Below, piece by piece: positions 22,925-31,710 of a stretch of DNA of 64,000 nucleotides. Source of the stretch: Carnobacterium mobile DSM 4848. GTDB lineage: Bacteria > Bacillota > Bacilli > Lactobacillales > Carnobacteriaceae. Position numbers and translations under genes: made by a program. The notes beneath the pieces were generated by a model, which worked only from the letters and a program-made list of their open reading frames with translations, ran no database searches and was not told where the DNA came from. The stretch lies in assembly GCF_000744825.1 (NCBI RefSeq), contig NZ_JQMR01000001.1, positions 744,001-808,000 on the forward strand, written 5' to 3'. Every line of letters begins with the position of its first letter. Within the stretch, counting starts at the first letter, position 1.

Positions 22925-22957
22925 GAAAAGCATTGAACCATAGGCTCAATGCTTTTC
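22925..22957 (-). terminator. Hairpin between mltG and udk
   Basis: AAAAGCATTGA pairs with TCAATGCTTTT (one mismatch) around a short loop. The T-run is short, so it may be a weak terminator or an RNA-processing site rather than a full stop. Confidence 0.5.
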
Positions 22958-22980
22958 ATGCTTCTGTTTAATTTTTTTAT

Positions 22981-24135
22981 TTACTCAGTGATATACTCAT
23001 CTATAAGTTCTTGGTGTTCTGTATAAGTTCTCGAAAAATAGACTTTTCCCGTTTTAGTATCAGCCAAGAAATATAAATAGTTGGTTTCAGCAGGATTTAA
23101 TACTGCTTTAATTGAATCTTGCGAAGGACTGTCGAAAGGACCAGGCCCGTATCCTGTATTTTTGTATAAATTATAAGGGGAATCCACTTCTAAATCCTTG
23201 TAAGTAACGACTTCTTTGTGTTTATTCAAAGCATACAACACACTAATATCCGATTGTAAAGGCATCTCTGCTTCTAAACGATTAAAAAAGACGCTGGCAA
23301 TTTTTGTACGATCTTCATATGTATTGCCTTCGCGTTCTATCAAAGAAGCTAGAGTCATCACTTCATGAACAGTTAAATGTTTTTCTTGAATAGCAGTATA
23401 ATATTCCTGCATGACTTCATCCGTTTTTTTCACCATATTTTCAACAACTTCTTTAAGCGACATTTCTTCTGTAAAGTCATAAGTTGCCGGGAATAAATAC
23501 CCTTCTAAAACGTATCGCGTATCTTTAGCATCCATCGCATTAGACAATAGTTCAGGGTACTTAGTTTGTAAATCAGCTAAAAACTTTGGATCTTGAACAA
23601 TCTTCAAAAATTCAGCAGCTGTAAAATCAGTTGATTTTTCAATCGAGTCGGCAATTTGTTCGACTGTTACTCCTTCTTGAACTAGAATTTTGGTTCCGTC
23701 AAAAGCTACAGGACTGCCTCCCTCTTGTAAAGAATGAATAATTTCGTCTAATGTCATCGAAGGAGAAAAAAGATAATACCCGGCTTGAAAATCAGTTTCG
23801 TTATTGAGTTTAATATAAAAACTAAATACAGAAGCGCTCTTTATAACCTTATCTTTCTCTAAAATACGTGAAATATCTGCTGAAGAGGCTCCAGAAGGAA
23901 TTTCTACTTGGATTTCTTCCTTGCTTGATGCATTTAATGGTTCTAGAGAAGTTGTGACATAATGGTATCCTACCACACCTAAGACAACCAGCAATAAAAA
24001 TAAAATCGTAATAATACTCAAAACAATTTTATTGACCATTTTTTTTTCTTGTTGCCTTTCAGCTACTTTTGAATAAGGTTCTTTTTTATTTTCTTTTTCC
24101 TTCATTGCCTGTTTATGCGTATCTTTCTTCACCAA
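22981..24135 (-). CDS. mltG: Endolytic murein transglycosylase MltG (YceG-like)
   Basis: A membrane-anchored enzyme that cleaves nascent glycan strands and so ends peptidoglycan polymerisation. After a charged 35-residue cytoplasmic tail there is one membrane helix (about 36-57), a LysM-like region, and the YceG domain with catalytic Glu267 in SLIEREGN and later LQSDISVLYAL and SPYNLYKN. The 384 residues are typical for lactobacilli. The start is TTG (24135) or GTG (24132) behind GGAGGG. The cytoplasmic tail is rich in Lys and Glu. Confidence 0.93.
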   Translation of the reverse strand: MVKKDTHKQAMKEKENKKEPYSKVAERQQEKKMVNKIVLSIITILFLLLVVLGVVGYHYVTTSLEPLNASSKEEIQVEIPSGASSADISRILEKDKVIKSASVFSFYIKLNNETDFQAGYYLFSPSMTLDEIIHSLQEGGSPVAFDGTKILVQEGVTVEQIADSIEKSTDFTAAEFLKIVQDPKFLADLQTKYPELLSNAMDAKDTRYVLEGYLFPATYDFTEEMSLKEVVENMVKKTDEVMQEYYTAIQEKHLTVHEVMTLASLIEREGNTYEDRTKIASVFFNRLEAEMPLQSDISVLYALNKHKEVVTYKDLEVDSPYNLYKNTGYGPGPFDSPSQDSIKAVLNPAETNYLYFLADTKTGKVYFSRTYTEHQELIDEYITE

Positions 24136-24345
24136 GAAGAGGCCCTCCTATCAAAATCAAGAAAACCATCGGATTTTCTACTCTCTTTTTTTCACTTAAT
24201 CTTAGTTATTTTAAATTCCCAGCTTACACTAATATACATAATACCATACTCTATGTAGTAAAAAAAAGACAACAATCATTTTATTATGTATTTATCATTA
24301 ATTTAACCATTTTCGTGGAACACAGATTATTTGATGCTAGACAAC

Positions 24346-24384
24346 AAAATTGAGCTAATCAGAGATCCATTAGCTCAATTTTAA
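24346..24384 (-). terminator. Terminator of the ireB-ruvX-DUF1292 operon
   Basis: A 14-bp perfect stem AAAATTGAGCTAAT/ATTAGCTCAATTTT with a 9-base loop after the DUF1292 gene. The 200 bp from here to mltG show no gene. Confidence 0.85.
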
Positions 24385-24417
24385 CGTTATTCAATTCTTT
24401 CTGCTGAAATGTTCTAC

Positions 24418-24753
24418 TTAAAATGATTCTTCGTCATCAGCCATAAAAGTATTCAATACTTCTTCAATCATATCCCATTCTTGATCTGTTTCAATGGGTT
24501 CTAAATCACCTTGTTTGCCATCTGCCATTTCAACATAAGAGTAAGCTTGCAATTCAACTTCTTCTCCTTCAGCAGAACCAGCAGGGTAAACTAAAACATA
24601 AGATTTTTCGAAATCATCTGAATCAAAAGTAAATAGAATTTCATACAATTCTTCATTTCCTTGTTCATCGATAATTGTAATATGTTCATGTCCTTCATGT
24701 TCATGATCGTGTTCATGTTCATGGTTGTGGTTGTGGTTGTGATCATCTGACAT
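24418..24753 (-). CDS. DUF1292 family protein with His-rich N-terminus
   Basis: A 111-residue acidic protein of the YrzB/DUF1292 family ([27 protein letters not shown]). The function of the family is unknown. Residues 4-26 are almost entirely His with Asn, Glu and Asp (about a dozen His in HNH and HEH repeats), a likely Zn/Ni/Cu-binding segment. The ATG at 24753 fits GGAG with spacing 8; an in-frame TTG lies two codons upstream. It ends the conserved alaS-ireB-ruvX-DUF1292 set. Confidence 0.85.
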   Translation of the reverse strand: MSDDHNHNHNHEHEHDHEHEGHEHITIIDEQGNEELYEILFTFDSDDFEKSYVLVYPAGSAEGEEVELQAYSYVEMADGKQGDLEPIETDQEWDMIEEVLNTFMADDEESF

Positions 24754-24817
24754 ATTCAACTCTCCTTTACAAATAAATATCCTTCTTATTCATTTTAACG
24801 TAACTTTCCTTTAAAAG

Positions 24818-25240
24818 CTAGTTTTGATTGCTGTCCAAGTAATTTTGGAGAATCATCACTGCAGCTACTTTGTCTATTACTTTTTTGCGTTTTGCACGTG
24901 AAGTATTGCCTTCTTCAATCAACATTCTTTCAGCTTGCACAGTTGATAACCGTTCATCTTGAAAGAATATAGGAATTCCGAATAAATCTTTTAAAAGCTG
25001 AGCATAGCGAATGGAAGCTTCTGCACGCGGGCCAACAGAGTTGTTCATGTTTTTGGGCAGCCCAACGATGATTTTTGAAACTTCGTATTCTTTTATTAAC
25101 TCGCTGATCCTCACCATTCCAAATTCTTCTTGAGCTTCATTGATTTTTATAATTTCAATTCCTTGAGCAGTCCATCCAAATGGGTCGCTTATTGCAACAC
25201 CTACTGTTTTTGAACCGACATCTAATCCCATTGTCCTCAT
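24818..25240 (-). CDS. ruvX: YqgF/RuvX family putative Holliday-junction resolvase
   Basis: A 140-residue RNase H-fold protein. The first catalytic Asp lies in [16 protein letters not shown], the next motif is [18 protein letters not shown], and the last is [13 protein letters not shown] followed by [12 protein letters not shown]. In other bacteria the protein matures 16S rRNA and may resolve junctions. Its ATG overlaps the ireB stop by one base, so translation is coupled. Confidence 0.93.
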   Translation of the reverse strand: MRTMGLDVGSKTVGVAISDPFGWTAQGIEIIKINEAQEEFGMVRISELIKEYEVSKIIVGLPKNMNNSVGPRAEASIRYAQLLKDLFGIPIFFQDERLSTVQAERMLIEEGNTSRAKRKKVIDKVAAVMILQNYLDSNQN

Positions 25241-25506
25241 CAGGCTTCTTCTCCACTCGTCTTCAGATAGGTTCTAACCAATTCTTCCACTATTTCATCA
25301 CGCTCGTGACGTCTAATTAAGTTTCTGGCATCCTTATGACGTGGAATATACGCTGGGTCTCCAGAGAGTAAATAACCGACAATTTGATTGATTGGATTGT
25401 ATCCTTTCTCTTCTAATGCTTCGTACACTAGTGTTAATGTCTGTCTAACATCTTTGTCATGATTATCACCGACATTAAACCGAACTGTTTCATCTATTGA
25501 ACTCAT
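25240..25506 (-). CDS. ireB: IreB family regulatory phosphoprotein
   Basis: An 88-residue UPF0297/YrzL protein, the IreB of enterococci, a substrate of the PASTA kinase IreK that tunes cephalosporin resistance. The N-terminal [10 protein letters not shown] has the Thr in the position phosphorylated in IreB. The start at 25506 behind GGGGTG gives the exact family length. The gene normally follows alaS; here an insertion sequence lies between them, about 60 bp upstream of its start. Confidence 0.93.
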   Translation of the reverse strand: MSSIDETVRFNVGDNHDKDVRQTLTLVYEALEEKGYNPINQIVGYLLSGDPAYIPRHKDARNLIRRHERDEIVEELVRTYLKTSGEEA

Positions 25507-25568
25507 ATTCTGCACCCCGATTTCTGTAAACTCTACTCTTATTCTACAAGAAAGCACTTCAAACTACA

Positions 25569-25596
25569 ATAACTATAAACAATTGTAACCAGATTT
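25569..25596. repeat. 28-bp direct repeat, left copy (target-site duplication)
   Basis: This 28-base segment, beginning ATAACTATAAACAATTG, is repeated exactly at 27177-27204 on the far side of the insertion sequence. It contains an ATG-free AT-rich sequence from the old alaS-ireB spacer. Confidence 0.93.
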
Positions 25597-25666
25597 TATC
25601 ATTCGAACGTGATAATGTCCTAAGTAGGTCGAAGCATAAAATGTCCCAAAATGATAAAATAAACTC

Positions 25667-27073
25667 ATGAAAAGGATCATGCTAACGATGAATGAAGATA
25701 AAAAATATAAAGTAATAAAAGCTGTGGCAGAAAAAAGAAAGGAAAAAAAGAGAGCTTGTGTTGAACTTGGGCTCTCGACGAGGCAAGTCAACAGATTGAT
25801 TCAAGACTATCAAAAAGGAGGAAAAGCTATTTTTTCACACGGTAACAGAGGAAAAACGGCTAAGCACGCTGTGCCAAAGGAAACAAAAAAACAAGTGGTC
25901 GAGCTCTATCAAAGTTTTAAGATACAGCCTAATGTGAAGCATTTTACTGAAATTCTGAAGGAGGATTATGACATCTGTTACACCGATACGACTATTCGTC
26001 GTATTTTATATCGAGCGAATATTTTATCACCTAAAACCCAAAGAAAAACGCGTAAGAAAATAAAAGCTCGAATCAAAGCTAAATCGATGAAAGGAGAAAA
26101 AAAGGCTGAGAACCCATTGGTTCCAAGAGCCGAAGATCAAATGGAGTTACCCGAAAAAAGCCATCCCAGCCGTCCTAGAAAGAAATATCAGGGGGAGCTT
26201 ATTCAAATGGATGCCAGTTCCTATAACTGGTTTGGTAAAGAGGTGACACATCTTCATTTAGCTATTGATGACGCTTCTGGTAATATCGTTGGGGCTTATT
26301 TCGATACGCAAGAAACACTCAAGGGTTATTATCATGTGCTCAATCAGATTCTAACGAAACAAGGCATTCCCTTAGCTTTTTTAACAGATAAACGAACGGT
26401 TTTTGAATACACATCAAAAGCCATGAGAGCGGTTGAAGAAGATACATTTACCCAGTTCGGGTTTGCCTGTCATCAACTCGGTATTGAAATTAGAACTTCA
26501 TCTATTCCACAAGCTAAAGGACGTGTAGAGCGCTTAAACGGGACTGTTCAATCGCGACTTCCTGTAGATTTAGAATTAGCTGGAATACAATCTATTGAGG
26601 AAGCCAATCATTTTTTAACGAAATGGGTTAGAACTTTCAATAAGAAGTTTGGTCATAAAACGAAGGAATCCATTTATGAAAAGGCACCAACTAAATCTGA
26701 AATCAATTTGTTATTAGCACGAGTAGCGAATAGAAAAGTGGATAGTGGGCATCATATTCGTTATCAAAATAACTACTACCTGCCTACGGAAGGTAGTGAA
26801 GATAAATACTTCACACGAAAATCAAAGGTGCTAATTATCGAAGCGTTTAATGGAGATATCTATGTAAATATAGCTGAAAAAATATACACAACAAGGAGAC
26901 TGAAAGAGCATGACTATTACTCAAAAGAGTTTGATCCGATTCCAGAGCAAAAAAAAGAAAGACGCCAGTATATTCCCCCACAATCTCACCCGTGGAAACT
27001 AGAATCTTTCAAAAGATATCTTCGCAGTGTCGGAAAAACACTCGAAGAGTACGAAGCTGAACAAACAGCTTAA
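25667..27073 (+). CDS. IS1202-like transposase (DDE family)
   Basis: A 468-residue transposase. The N-terminal helix-turn-helix segment is ACVELGLSTRQVNRLIQDYQKGG. The rve-type DDE core has the first Asp in LIQMDASSYNWFG, the second probably in FLTDKRTVFEY, and Glu in AKGRVERLNGT. The exact start is uncertain because no good ribosome site precedes ATG 25667; ATG 25679 or 25688 would also fit. The frame is intact, so it may be functional. Confidence 0.88.
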   Translation: MKRIMLTMNEDKKYKVIKAVAEKRKEKKRACVELGLSTRQVNRLIQDYQKGGKAIFSHGNRGKTAKHAVPKETKKQVVELYQSFKIQPNVKHFTEILKEDYDICYTDTTIRRILYRANILSPKTQRKTRKKIKARIKAKSMKGEKKAENPLVPRAEDQMELPEKSHPSRPRKKYQGELIQMDASSYNWFGKEVTHLHLAIDDASGNIVGAYFDTQETLKGYYHVLNQILTKQGIPLAFLTDKRTVFEYTSKAMRAVEEDTFTQFGFACHQLGIEIRTSSIPQAKGRVERLNGTVQSRLPVDLELAGIQSIEEANHFLTKWVRTFNKKFGHKTKESIYEKAPTKSEINLLLARVANRKVDSGHHIRYQNNYYLPTEGSEDKYFTRKSKVLIIEAFNGDIYVNIAEKIYTTRRLKEHDYYSKEFDPIPEQKKERRQYIPPQSHPWKLESFKRYLRSVGKTLEEYEAEQTA

Positions 27074-27095
27074 GGCTAATTTTAACAAATTCAGT

Positions 27096-27140
27096 CACAT
27101 TAATGCAAGCTTTTGCGAAGTAAAAGCTTGCATTAATGTG
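27096..27140. repeat. Perfect 19-bp hairpin near the right end of the IS
   Basis: CACATTAATGCAAGCTTTT and its exact complement flank a 7-base loop GCGAAGT. It lies between the transposase stop and the right inverted end. It has no T-run, so it is not a standard terminator; it could stop inbound transcription or protect the mRNA end. Confidence 0.88.
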
Positions 27141-27176
27141 ACTCTTGGTTTTGGGACATTTTTACTTTCGCTTGAC

Positions 27177-27204
27177 ATAACTATAAACAATTGTAACCAG
27201 ATTT
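27177..27204. repeat. 28-bp direct repeat, right copy
   Basis: Exact copy of 25569-25596, marking the right border of the insertion sequence. Confidence 0.93.
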
Positions 27205-27250
27205 CTATTTTTCTTTTTTATTGCATTGATTCGCTTTTCTTTTTCGTTCT

Positions 27251-27297
27251 AAAAAAAATAGACTGAAACCCTTAGAATTACTGATTTCAGTCTATCT
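27251..27297 (-). terminator. Intrinsic terminator of alaS
   Basis: An 11-bp stem ATAGACTGAAA/TTTCAGTCTAT with a 15-base loop, followed by eight T on the minus strand. It separates alaS from the insertion sequence and the ireB operon. Confidence 0.9.
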
Positions 27298-27317
27298 CTT
27301 CTCTTTCCCGATTTTAC

Positions 27318-29966
27318 CTAGCTATTTTGTTGGACCCAGTCTGTAACTCTATCTAATGCAGCAGTTAATCCAGCTGGATTCTTTCCTCCTGCTTGAGCCA
27401 TATCAGGGCGTCCACCGCCGCCGCCACCGACTAATGGAGCAATCTCTTTGATTAAATCTCCAGCTTTCAATCCTTTTTTAATGGTTTCTTGATCAACTGC
27501 TGTCAACAAATTAACTTTTCCATTTTTAGCAAAACCAAGAGCTAAAACATTTGAAACAGCTTTTTGTTTCCATTGATCTGCAAATTGACGCAATTGATTC
27601 ATATCAGCGGCTTCTACTTTTGCTGCTATGACGGTAAGACCATTTACTTCCTGAACCTCACCAAAAATATCATTTGCTTGTTCATTGGTCAGCTTCGCTT
27701 GTAATGCTTCGTTTTCTTTTTGTTTTTCTTTAAGATCTGATTGTAATTGTTCGACTTTTGCCTCTACGTCTTTAGTTTGTTGAGCTTTTACTAAGTGTGC
27801 CACCTTATTCAATCGACGTTCTTCTGTCTGGAAGAATCTATAGGCAGCTTCGCTTGTAACAGCTTCGATACGACGCACACCGGCTCCTATACCTGACTCT
27901 GAAATAATCTTAAAGACGCCAATTTCACTTGAATTTTTAACGTGCACGCCTCCACACAGTTCTATCGAATAATCTCCTACATTAACAACACGGACAACGT
28001 CCCCATATTTTTCACCGAACAAGGCCATAGCGCCCATTTCGCGTGCTGTTTCAATATCCGTTTCTACAGTAGCGACTGGAAGAGATTCCCAAATCTTTTC
28101 ATTTACTTTGCGTTCCATCTCAGCCAATTCCATTTGCGTCACTTGACCAAAATGAGTAAAATCAAAGCGCAAGTAATCTGCAGTAACTAATGATCCTGCT
28201 TGATTAGCATGTTGGCCAAGGCTGTCTTTTAATGCTTGATGCAATAAATGTGTTGCAGTATGGTTGCGTGTGATTTTACGACGTACTGTTTCATCAACAG
28301 ATAAGTGATAAGTTTCTCCTACAGTAAGTTCTTCTAGAACCTCTACTGTATGCAAAGGCTGGCCGGCAGGAGCTTTTTTCACATCCACTACTTTTCCAAC
28401 TAACTGGCCTGTAGCGTCTTTGATAAGCCCTTTGTCTGCGACTTGTCCTCCCATTTCAGCATAAAACGGTGTTTGATCAAAAATCAAACGAACTTTATCG
28501 CCAACTTCTGCTTTCGGTACTAGTTTTTCATCAGTTGCAATAACTTCAAGTTTCCCTTCTGCTGTTGTTTGGTCATATCCAATAAATGTACTTTCAGCTT
28601 TAACTTCTGAAAACAATTGATTTTGTGTTCCCATTGATTTTTCATCGCTTCTCGCTGCACGAGCACGGTTGCGTTGTGCTTCCATTTCTTTGATAAAACC
28701 TTCATGATCAACAGTTAATCCTTCGTCTTTTGCATATTCTTCTGTAAGTTCAACCGGGAAGCCAAAAGTATCATATAGTTTAAAGATATCTTTTCCACTG
28801 ATCCGAGTTTCTCCCGCTGATTTTAAATCAGCCACTAACTGGTTTAAAATCATTAACCCATCATTAATTGTTTCATGGAAACGTTCTTCTTCTGTTTGGA
28901 TTACTTTCGCAATAAACGTTTGTTGTTCCAGAATTTCTGGATAATGGCTGAACATGATTTTCCCTACAATCGGTACTAATTTATACATGAACGCTTCATC
29001 TATTCCAAGTTTTTTCCCATGCATAACTGCCCGGCGTAATAAACGACGTAAAACATACCCACGTCCTTCGTTTGAAGGTAATGCTCCATCACCAATTGCA
29101 AAACTCACTGCGCGCAAATGATCTGCAATTACTTTAAATGAAATATCGTCTTGGCTGTTTTCTCCATACTTTTTACCATTGCTTATTTTTTCAATTTCTT
29201 TAATGATCGGCATAAATAAATCTGTTTCAAAATTGGTAGGCGCATCTTGCAAAATTGAAACAAGACGTTCTAATCCCATTCCAGTATCAATATTTTTATT
29301 AGGAAGAGGTTCGTAAGTGTCATCTTCTTTGTGGTTAAATTCAGAAAAAACTAAGTTCCAAATCTCAAGCCATCGTTCATTTTCACCGCCTGGGTAATTT
29401 TCGGGATCGTCTTTTGCCAAAGTATCAAATGCTTCGCCGCGGTCATAAAAAATCTCTGAATCAGGACCACTTGGGCCAGCTCCGATATCCCAAAAATTAT
29501 CAGCCACTTCGACAATATGATCTTCTGCTAACCCTACTTTTTCTCGCCAAATTTGAGCTGCTTCTTTATCTTCTGGATAAACCGTTACATAAAGCTTTTG
29601 CGGATCTAAATTCAGCCACTTTTCATCAGTTAAAAATTCCCATGCCCAAAGGATCGCTTCTTCTTTGAAATAATCTCCAATAGAAAAGTTCCCCAGCATT
29701 TCAAACAAAGTATGGTGTCTAGCCGTTTTACCAACATTTTCAATATCATTAGTCCGAATACTTTTTTGTGCATTTACTATTCTTCGGTTTTCAGGAATAA
29801 CTGAACCATCAAAATATTTTTTAAGTGTGGCTACTCCTGAGTTGATCCATAACAATGTTGGGTCTTCTATTGGCACCAGAGAAGCACTTGGTTCAATTGA
29901 ATGACCTTTTTTTTCAAAAAAATCTAAAAACATTTGACGTACTTGATTACTTGATAATTGTTTCAT
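27318..29966 (-). CDS. alaS: Alanyl-tRNA synthetase
   Basis: An 882-residue class II synthetase charging tRNA-Ala. It shows the N-terminal catalytic domain ([17 protein letters not shown], then class II motifs), the editing-domain zinc motif HTATHLLH, the second zinc-binding segment with ELCGGVHV, and the C-terminal DHHA1 region ending in [18 protein letters not shown] 29966 follows AGGAAG; six more codons upstream are open. It is preceded by an alanine T-box. Its substrate tRNA-Ala (G3:U70) is encoded at 11.6 kb. Confidence 0.98.
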   Translation of the reverse strand: MKQLSSNQVRQMFLDFFEKKGHSIEPSASLVPIEDPTLLWINSGVATLKKYFDGSVIPENRRIVNAQKSIRTNDIENVGKTARHHTLFEMLGNFSIGDYFKEEAILWAWEFLTDEKWLNLDPQKLYVTVYPEDKEAAQIWREKVGLAEDHIVEVADNFWDIGAGPSGPDSEIFYDRGEAFDTLAKDDPENYPGGENERWLEIWNLVFSEFNHKEDDTYEPLPNKNIDTGMGLERLVSILQDAPTNFETDLFMPIIKEIEKISNGKKYGENSQDDISFKVIADHLRAVSFAIGDGALPSNEGRGYVLRRLLRRAVMHGKKLGIDEAFMYKLVPIVGKIMFSHYPEILEQQTFIAKVIQTEEERFHETINDGLMILNQLVADLKSAGETRISGKDIFKLYDTFGFPVELTEEYAKDEGLTVDHEGFIKEMEAQRNRARAARSDEKSMGTQNQLFSEVKAESTFIGYDQTTAEGKLEVIATDEKLVPKAEVGDKVRLIFDQTPFYAEMGGQVADKGLIKDATGQLVGKVVDVKKAPAGQPLHTVEVLEELTVGETYHLSVDETVRRKITRNHTATHLLHQALKDSLGQHANQAGSLVTADYLRFDFTHFGQVTQMELAEMERKVNEKIWESLPVATVETDIETAREMGAMALFGEKYGDVVRVVNVGDYSIELCGGVHVKNSSEIGVFKIISESGIGAGVRRIEAVTSEAAYRFFQTEERRLNKVAHLVKAQQTKDVEAKVEQLQSDLKEKQKENEALQAKLTNEQANDIFGEVQEVNGLTVIAAKVEAADMNQLRQFADQWKQKAVSNVLALGFAKNGKVNLLTAVDQETIKKGLKAGDLIKEIAPLVGGGGGGRPDMAQAGGKNPAGLTAALDRVTDWVQQNS

Positions 29967-30016
29967 CCTTGTTCTTCCTTTCAATCTACTAGCTATTTTT
30001 TGTTAAAAAAAGGGTA

Positions 30017-30253
30017 TAAAAAAAGCCCAATTACAACATTGCCGGACAAGGACGAATTAATCGCGGTACCACCTTGTTTGCAATGATGTCATTCGACATA
30101 CTCATTACCTCTTACTTCTCGATAACGTGAGAAACGATAGTATTTCTACTATATATAAAAAAGGGAGCATCTCATTCATTTTGCGAGTTTTCTTTCAGCC
30201 TAGGAAAACCTTTCTTTGAGCAATTATTAAAAGAGACATATCCTTTTACCATC
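30017..30253 (-). promoter_or_regulatory. T-box riboswitch (Ala) ahead of alaS
   Basis: On the minus strand the invariant T-box AAGGTGGTACCGCG lies at 30075-30062 and is followed by the terminator region and an eight-T run at 30024-30017. A stem I specifier candidate GCT (Ala) lies in the CCTAGGCTGAAAG segment. Uncharged tRNA-Ala would pair with the specifier and the T-box bulge and allow readthrough into alaS. Confidence 0.92.
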
Positions 30254-30259
30254 GACTAA

Positions 30260-30288
30260 AGTATAGGAGAACTTTATTTGAATGTCAA
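30260..30288 (-). promoter_or_regulatory. Promoter of the alaS T-box transcript
   Basis: TTGACA (30288-30283) and TATACT (30265-30260) are 17 bp apart on the minus strand. The start of transcription is expected near 30253. Confidence 0.88.
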
Positions 30289-30300
30289 TAAAAAAATTAA

Positions 30301-30590
30301 GGGAGTGAGACAAAAGCGTTTAGACCCGAATCTTCTACTTCGCATACCGTATCCCTAAGCAGCTAAAGCTGCAAGGGCTAAGGCAACTGGAACGAATAAG
30401 GGCAGTATGGTCACACGACAACCGAGCATTCAATAGAAACACTGTAGGCTAGCGCCTAAGTGTATCCTGTCTTTACGTAGCTAAAGTTACTACAGGCATG
30501 ACAAAACGGACGTTGGGTCTGCTTTTTGGAACACGTTCTAGCATAAACATTCCGATATGCAAAGGAGGTTGGAACTTTTGTCCCAACCTC
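30301..30590 (+). repeat. Intergenic repeat, copy A (longest, about 290 bp)
   Basis: The left end GGGAGTGAGACAAAAG is roughly inverted at the right end, whose complement reads GAGGTTGGGACAAAAG. Inside are GCGTTTAGACCC, CAGCTAAAGCTGC and a TTCTAGCATAAA segment shared with copies B-D at 57-58.5 kb. The right-hand hairpin (30564-30590) also serves as terminator for yitT. No open frame of interest. It looks like a non-coding, MITE-like or REP-like element. Confidence 0.7.
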
Positions 30591-30624
30591 TTGTACTTTA
30601 TTTTTCTATTGTGTTTCGACGCGG

Positions 30625-31506
30625 TTACAAATTTTCAGTAGTAGAATCTTTAGCTAGTGTAAAACCTTTTCCCCATACTTCGCTAGCACTCATCACGACA
30701 ACAAAAGCATCAGGATCTACCTCTAAAATGGTTTCTCTCAAATACGTAAATTCTTGTTCATCTACCACGCACATCAGCATTTCTTTAGCATGATTACCAT
30801 AACCACCAGTAATGCTTAAATTAGTAACACCTCGATTAATATTTTGATAGATAGCGGTTTTGATCTCTGAAGCAGCTTCGGAAATCACCATGACGTTCTT
30901 AGAACGATTGAAGCCAACTTGAATCATATCAATTGTTCGACTGATAACAAATAGGGAGATAATAGAAAACATGACGATTTCTCCATCAAATGCAATTAAA
31001 GCAGCCAGAATAACTAAGCCGTCTATTAGTGCAACACTTGTCCCTAAAGGCAGCTTTAAGTATACATGGATCACCTGTGCTATAATACTTGTTCCGCCTG
31101 TTGAGGCTTTTGCTTTAAAGACTAACCCAAGGCCTATACCTGTGGTAATCCCTCCAAATAGTGCCGCTAATAAGGGGTTCATGGTCCATGGCTCTAAAGA
31201 ACTAAGCATCCCAATAAAGCCTGGAAGAATTAAACTTCCTAAAATAGTTTTAAACCCAGCTTCTTTACCTAATGCAATAAAGCACAACGCCAGTAAAGGA
31301 ATATTAAAAGCGAACTGAACAAGCGAAGGATCCCATTCAAACAAACGATGTAAAATTGTGCTGATTCCGCTGACCCCACCTGAAACAATTAAATTTGGCA
31401 ATAAAAATACGTTAAATGAAACTGCCGCGATAAAAGAACCGACAACAATGAAAATGATGTCGATTACTTGTAAGGGGAAATGATCTTTTTTTATTTTCTT
31501 TTTCAT
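30625..31506 (-). CDS. YitT family membrane protein
   Basis: A 293-residue protein of the YitT/DUF161 family with about five to six membrane helices in the first two thirds (VIDIIFIVVGSFIAAVSFNVFLLP; GLGLVFKAKASTGGTSIIA) and a cytoplasmic DUF2179 domain at the C-terminus (SRTIDMIQVGFNRSKNVMVIS). The function is unknown; transport is only a guess. ATG 31506 follows AAGGAG. It is a single gene with repeat copy A as its 3' region. Confidence 0.88.
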   Translation of the reverse strand: MKKKIKKDHFPLQVIDIIFIVVGSFIAAVSFNVFLLPNLIVSGGVSGISTILHRLFEWDPSLVQFAFNIPLLALCFIALGKEAGFKTILGSLILPGFIGMLSSLEPWTMNPLLAALFGGITTGIGLGLVFKAKASTGGTSIIAQVIHVYLKLPLGTSVALIDGLVILAALIAFDGEIVMFSIISLFVISRTIDMIQVGFNRSKNVMVISEAASEIKTAIYQNINRGVTNLSITGGYGNHAKEMLMCVVDEQEFTYLRETILEVDPDAFVVVMSASEVWGKGFTLAKDSTTENL

Positions 31507-31710
31507 TATAAACTCCTTTTTTTTCTCAAACTTTTTAAACCACTGCTCATTCTATCATTAATTTTCTGCTTTGAAACCTTTTTTTAAATTATTCTGTTCG
31601 GGTAAACAAGCCTTCCGTCTCGTATCTGTTTGACTATTTTTCCTCTTACTTTTTTATCTCCTTTGATTTATACTTATCTAGCTAACGATCAATTAACTAA
31701 AGGAGTTTCC

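Larger units (their letters stand above)
25597..27176 (+). mobile_element. IS1202-like insertion sequence (ISNCY-type)
   Basis: An element of about 1580 bp with imperfect 23-bp inverted ends (25598-25620 and 27154-27176, 17 of 23 matching, ending in AATGTCC) and 28-bp direct repeats outside. IS1202 of Streptococcus pneumoniae is known for a similar size, 23-bp ends and a long (about 27 bp) target duplication. A subterminal AAAATGTCCCAAAA copy occurs at 25637-25650. The intact transposase gene and identical flanking repeats suggest a fairly recent insertion. Confidence 0.9.

Noticed and set aside
24069-24353. A 94-codon plus-strand frame overlapping the start of mltG
   Set aside because: It is antisense to the charged N-terminus of mltG, has no ribosome site and resembles nothing known.
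27027-27266. A frame crossing the right end of the insertion sequence
   Set aside because: It runs from the transposase gene through the IS end into old spacer DNA, so it is an accident of the insertion.
30557-30793. A plus-strand frame over the end of repeat copy A and yitT
   Set aside because: It is antisense to yitT over most of its length and begins in the terminator hairpin.
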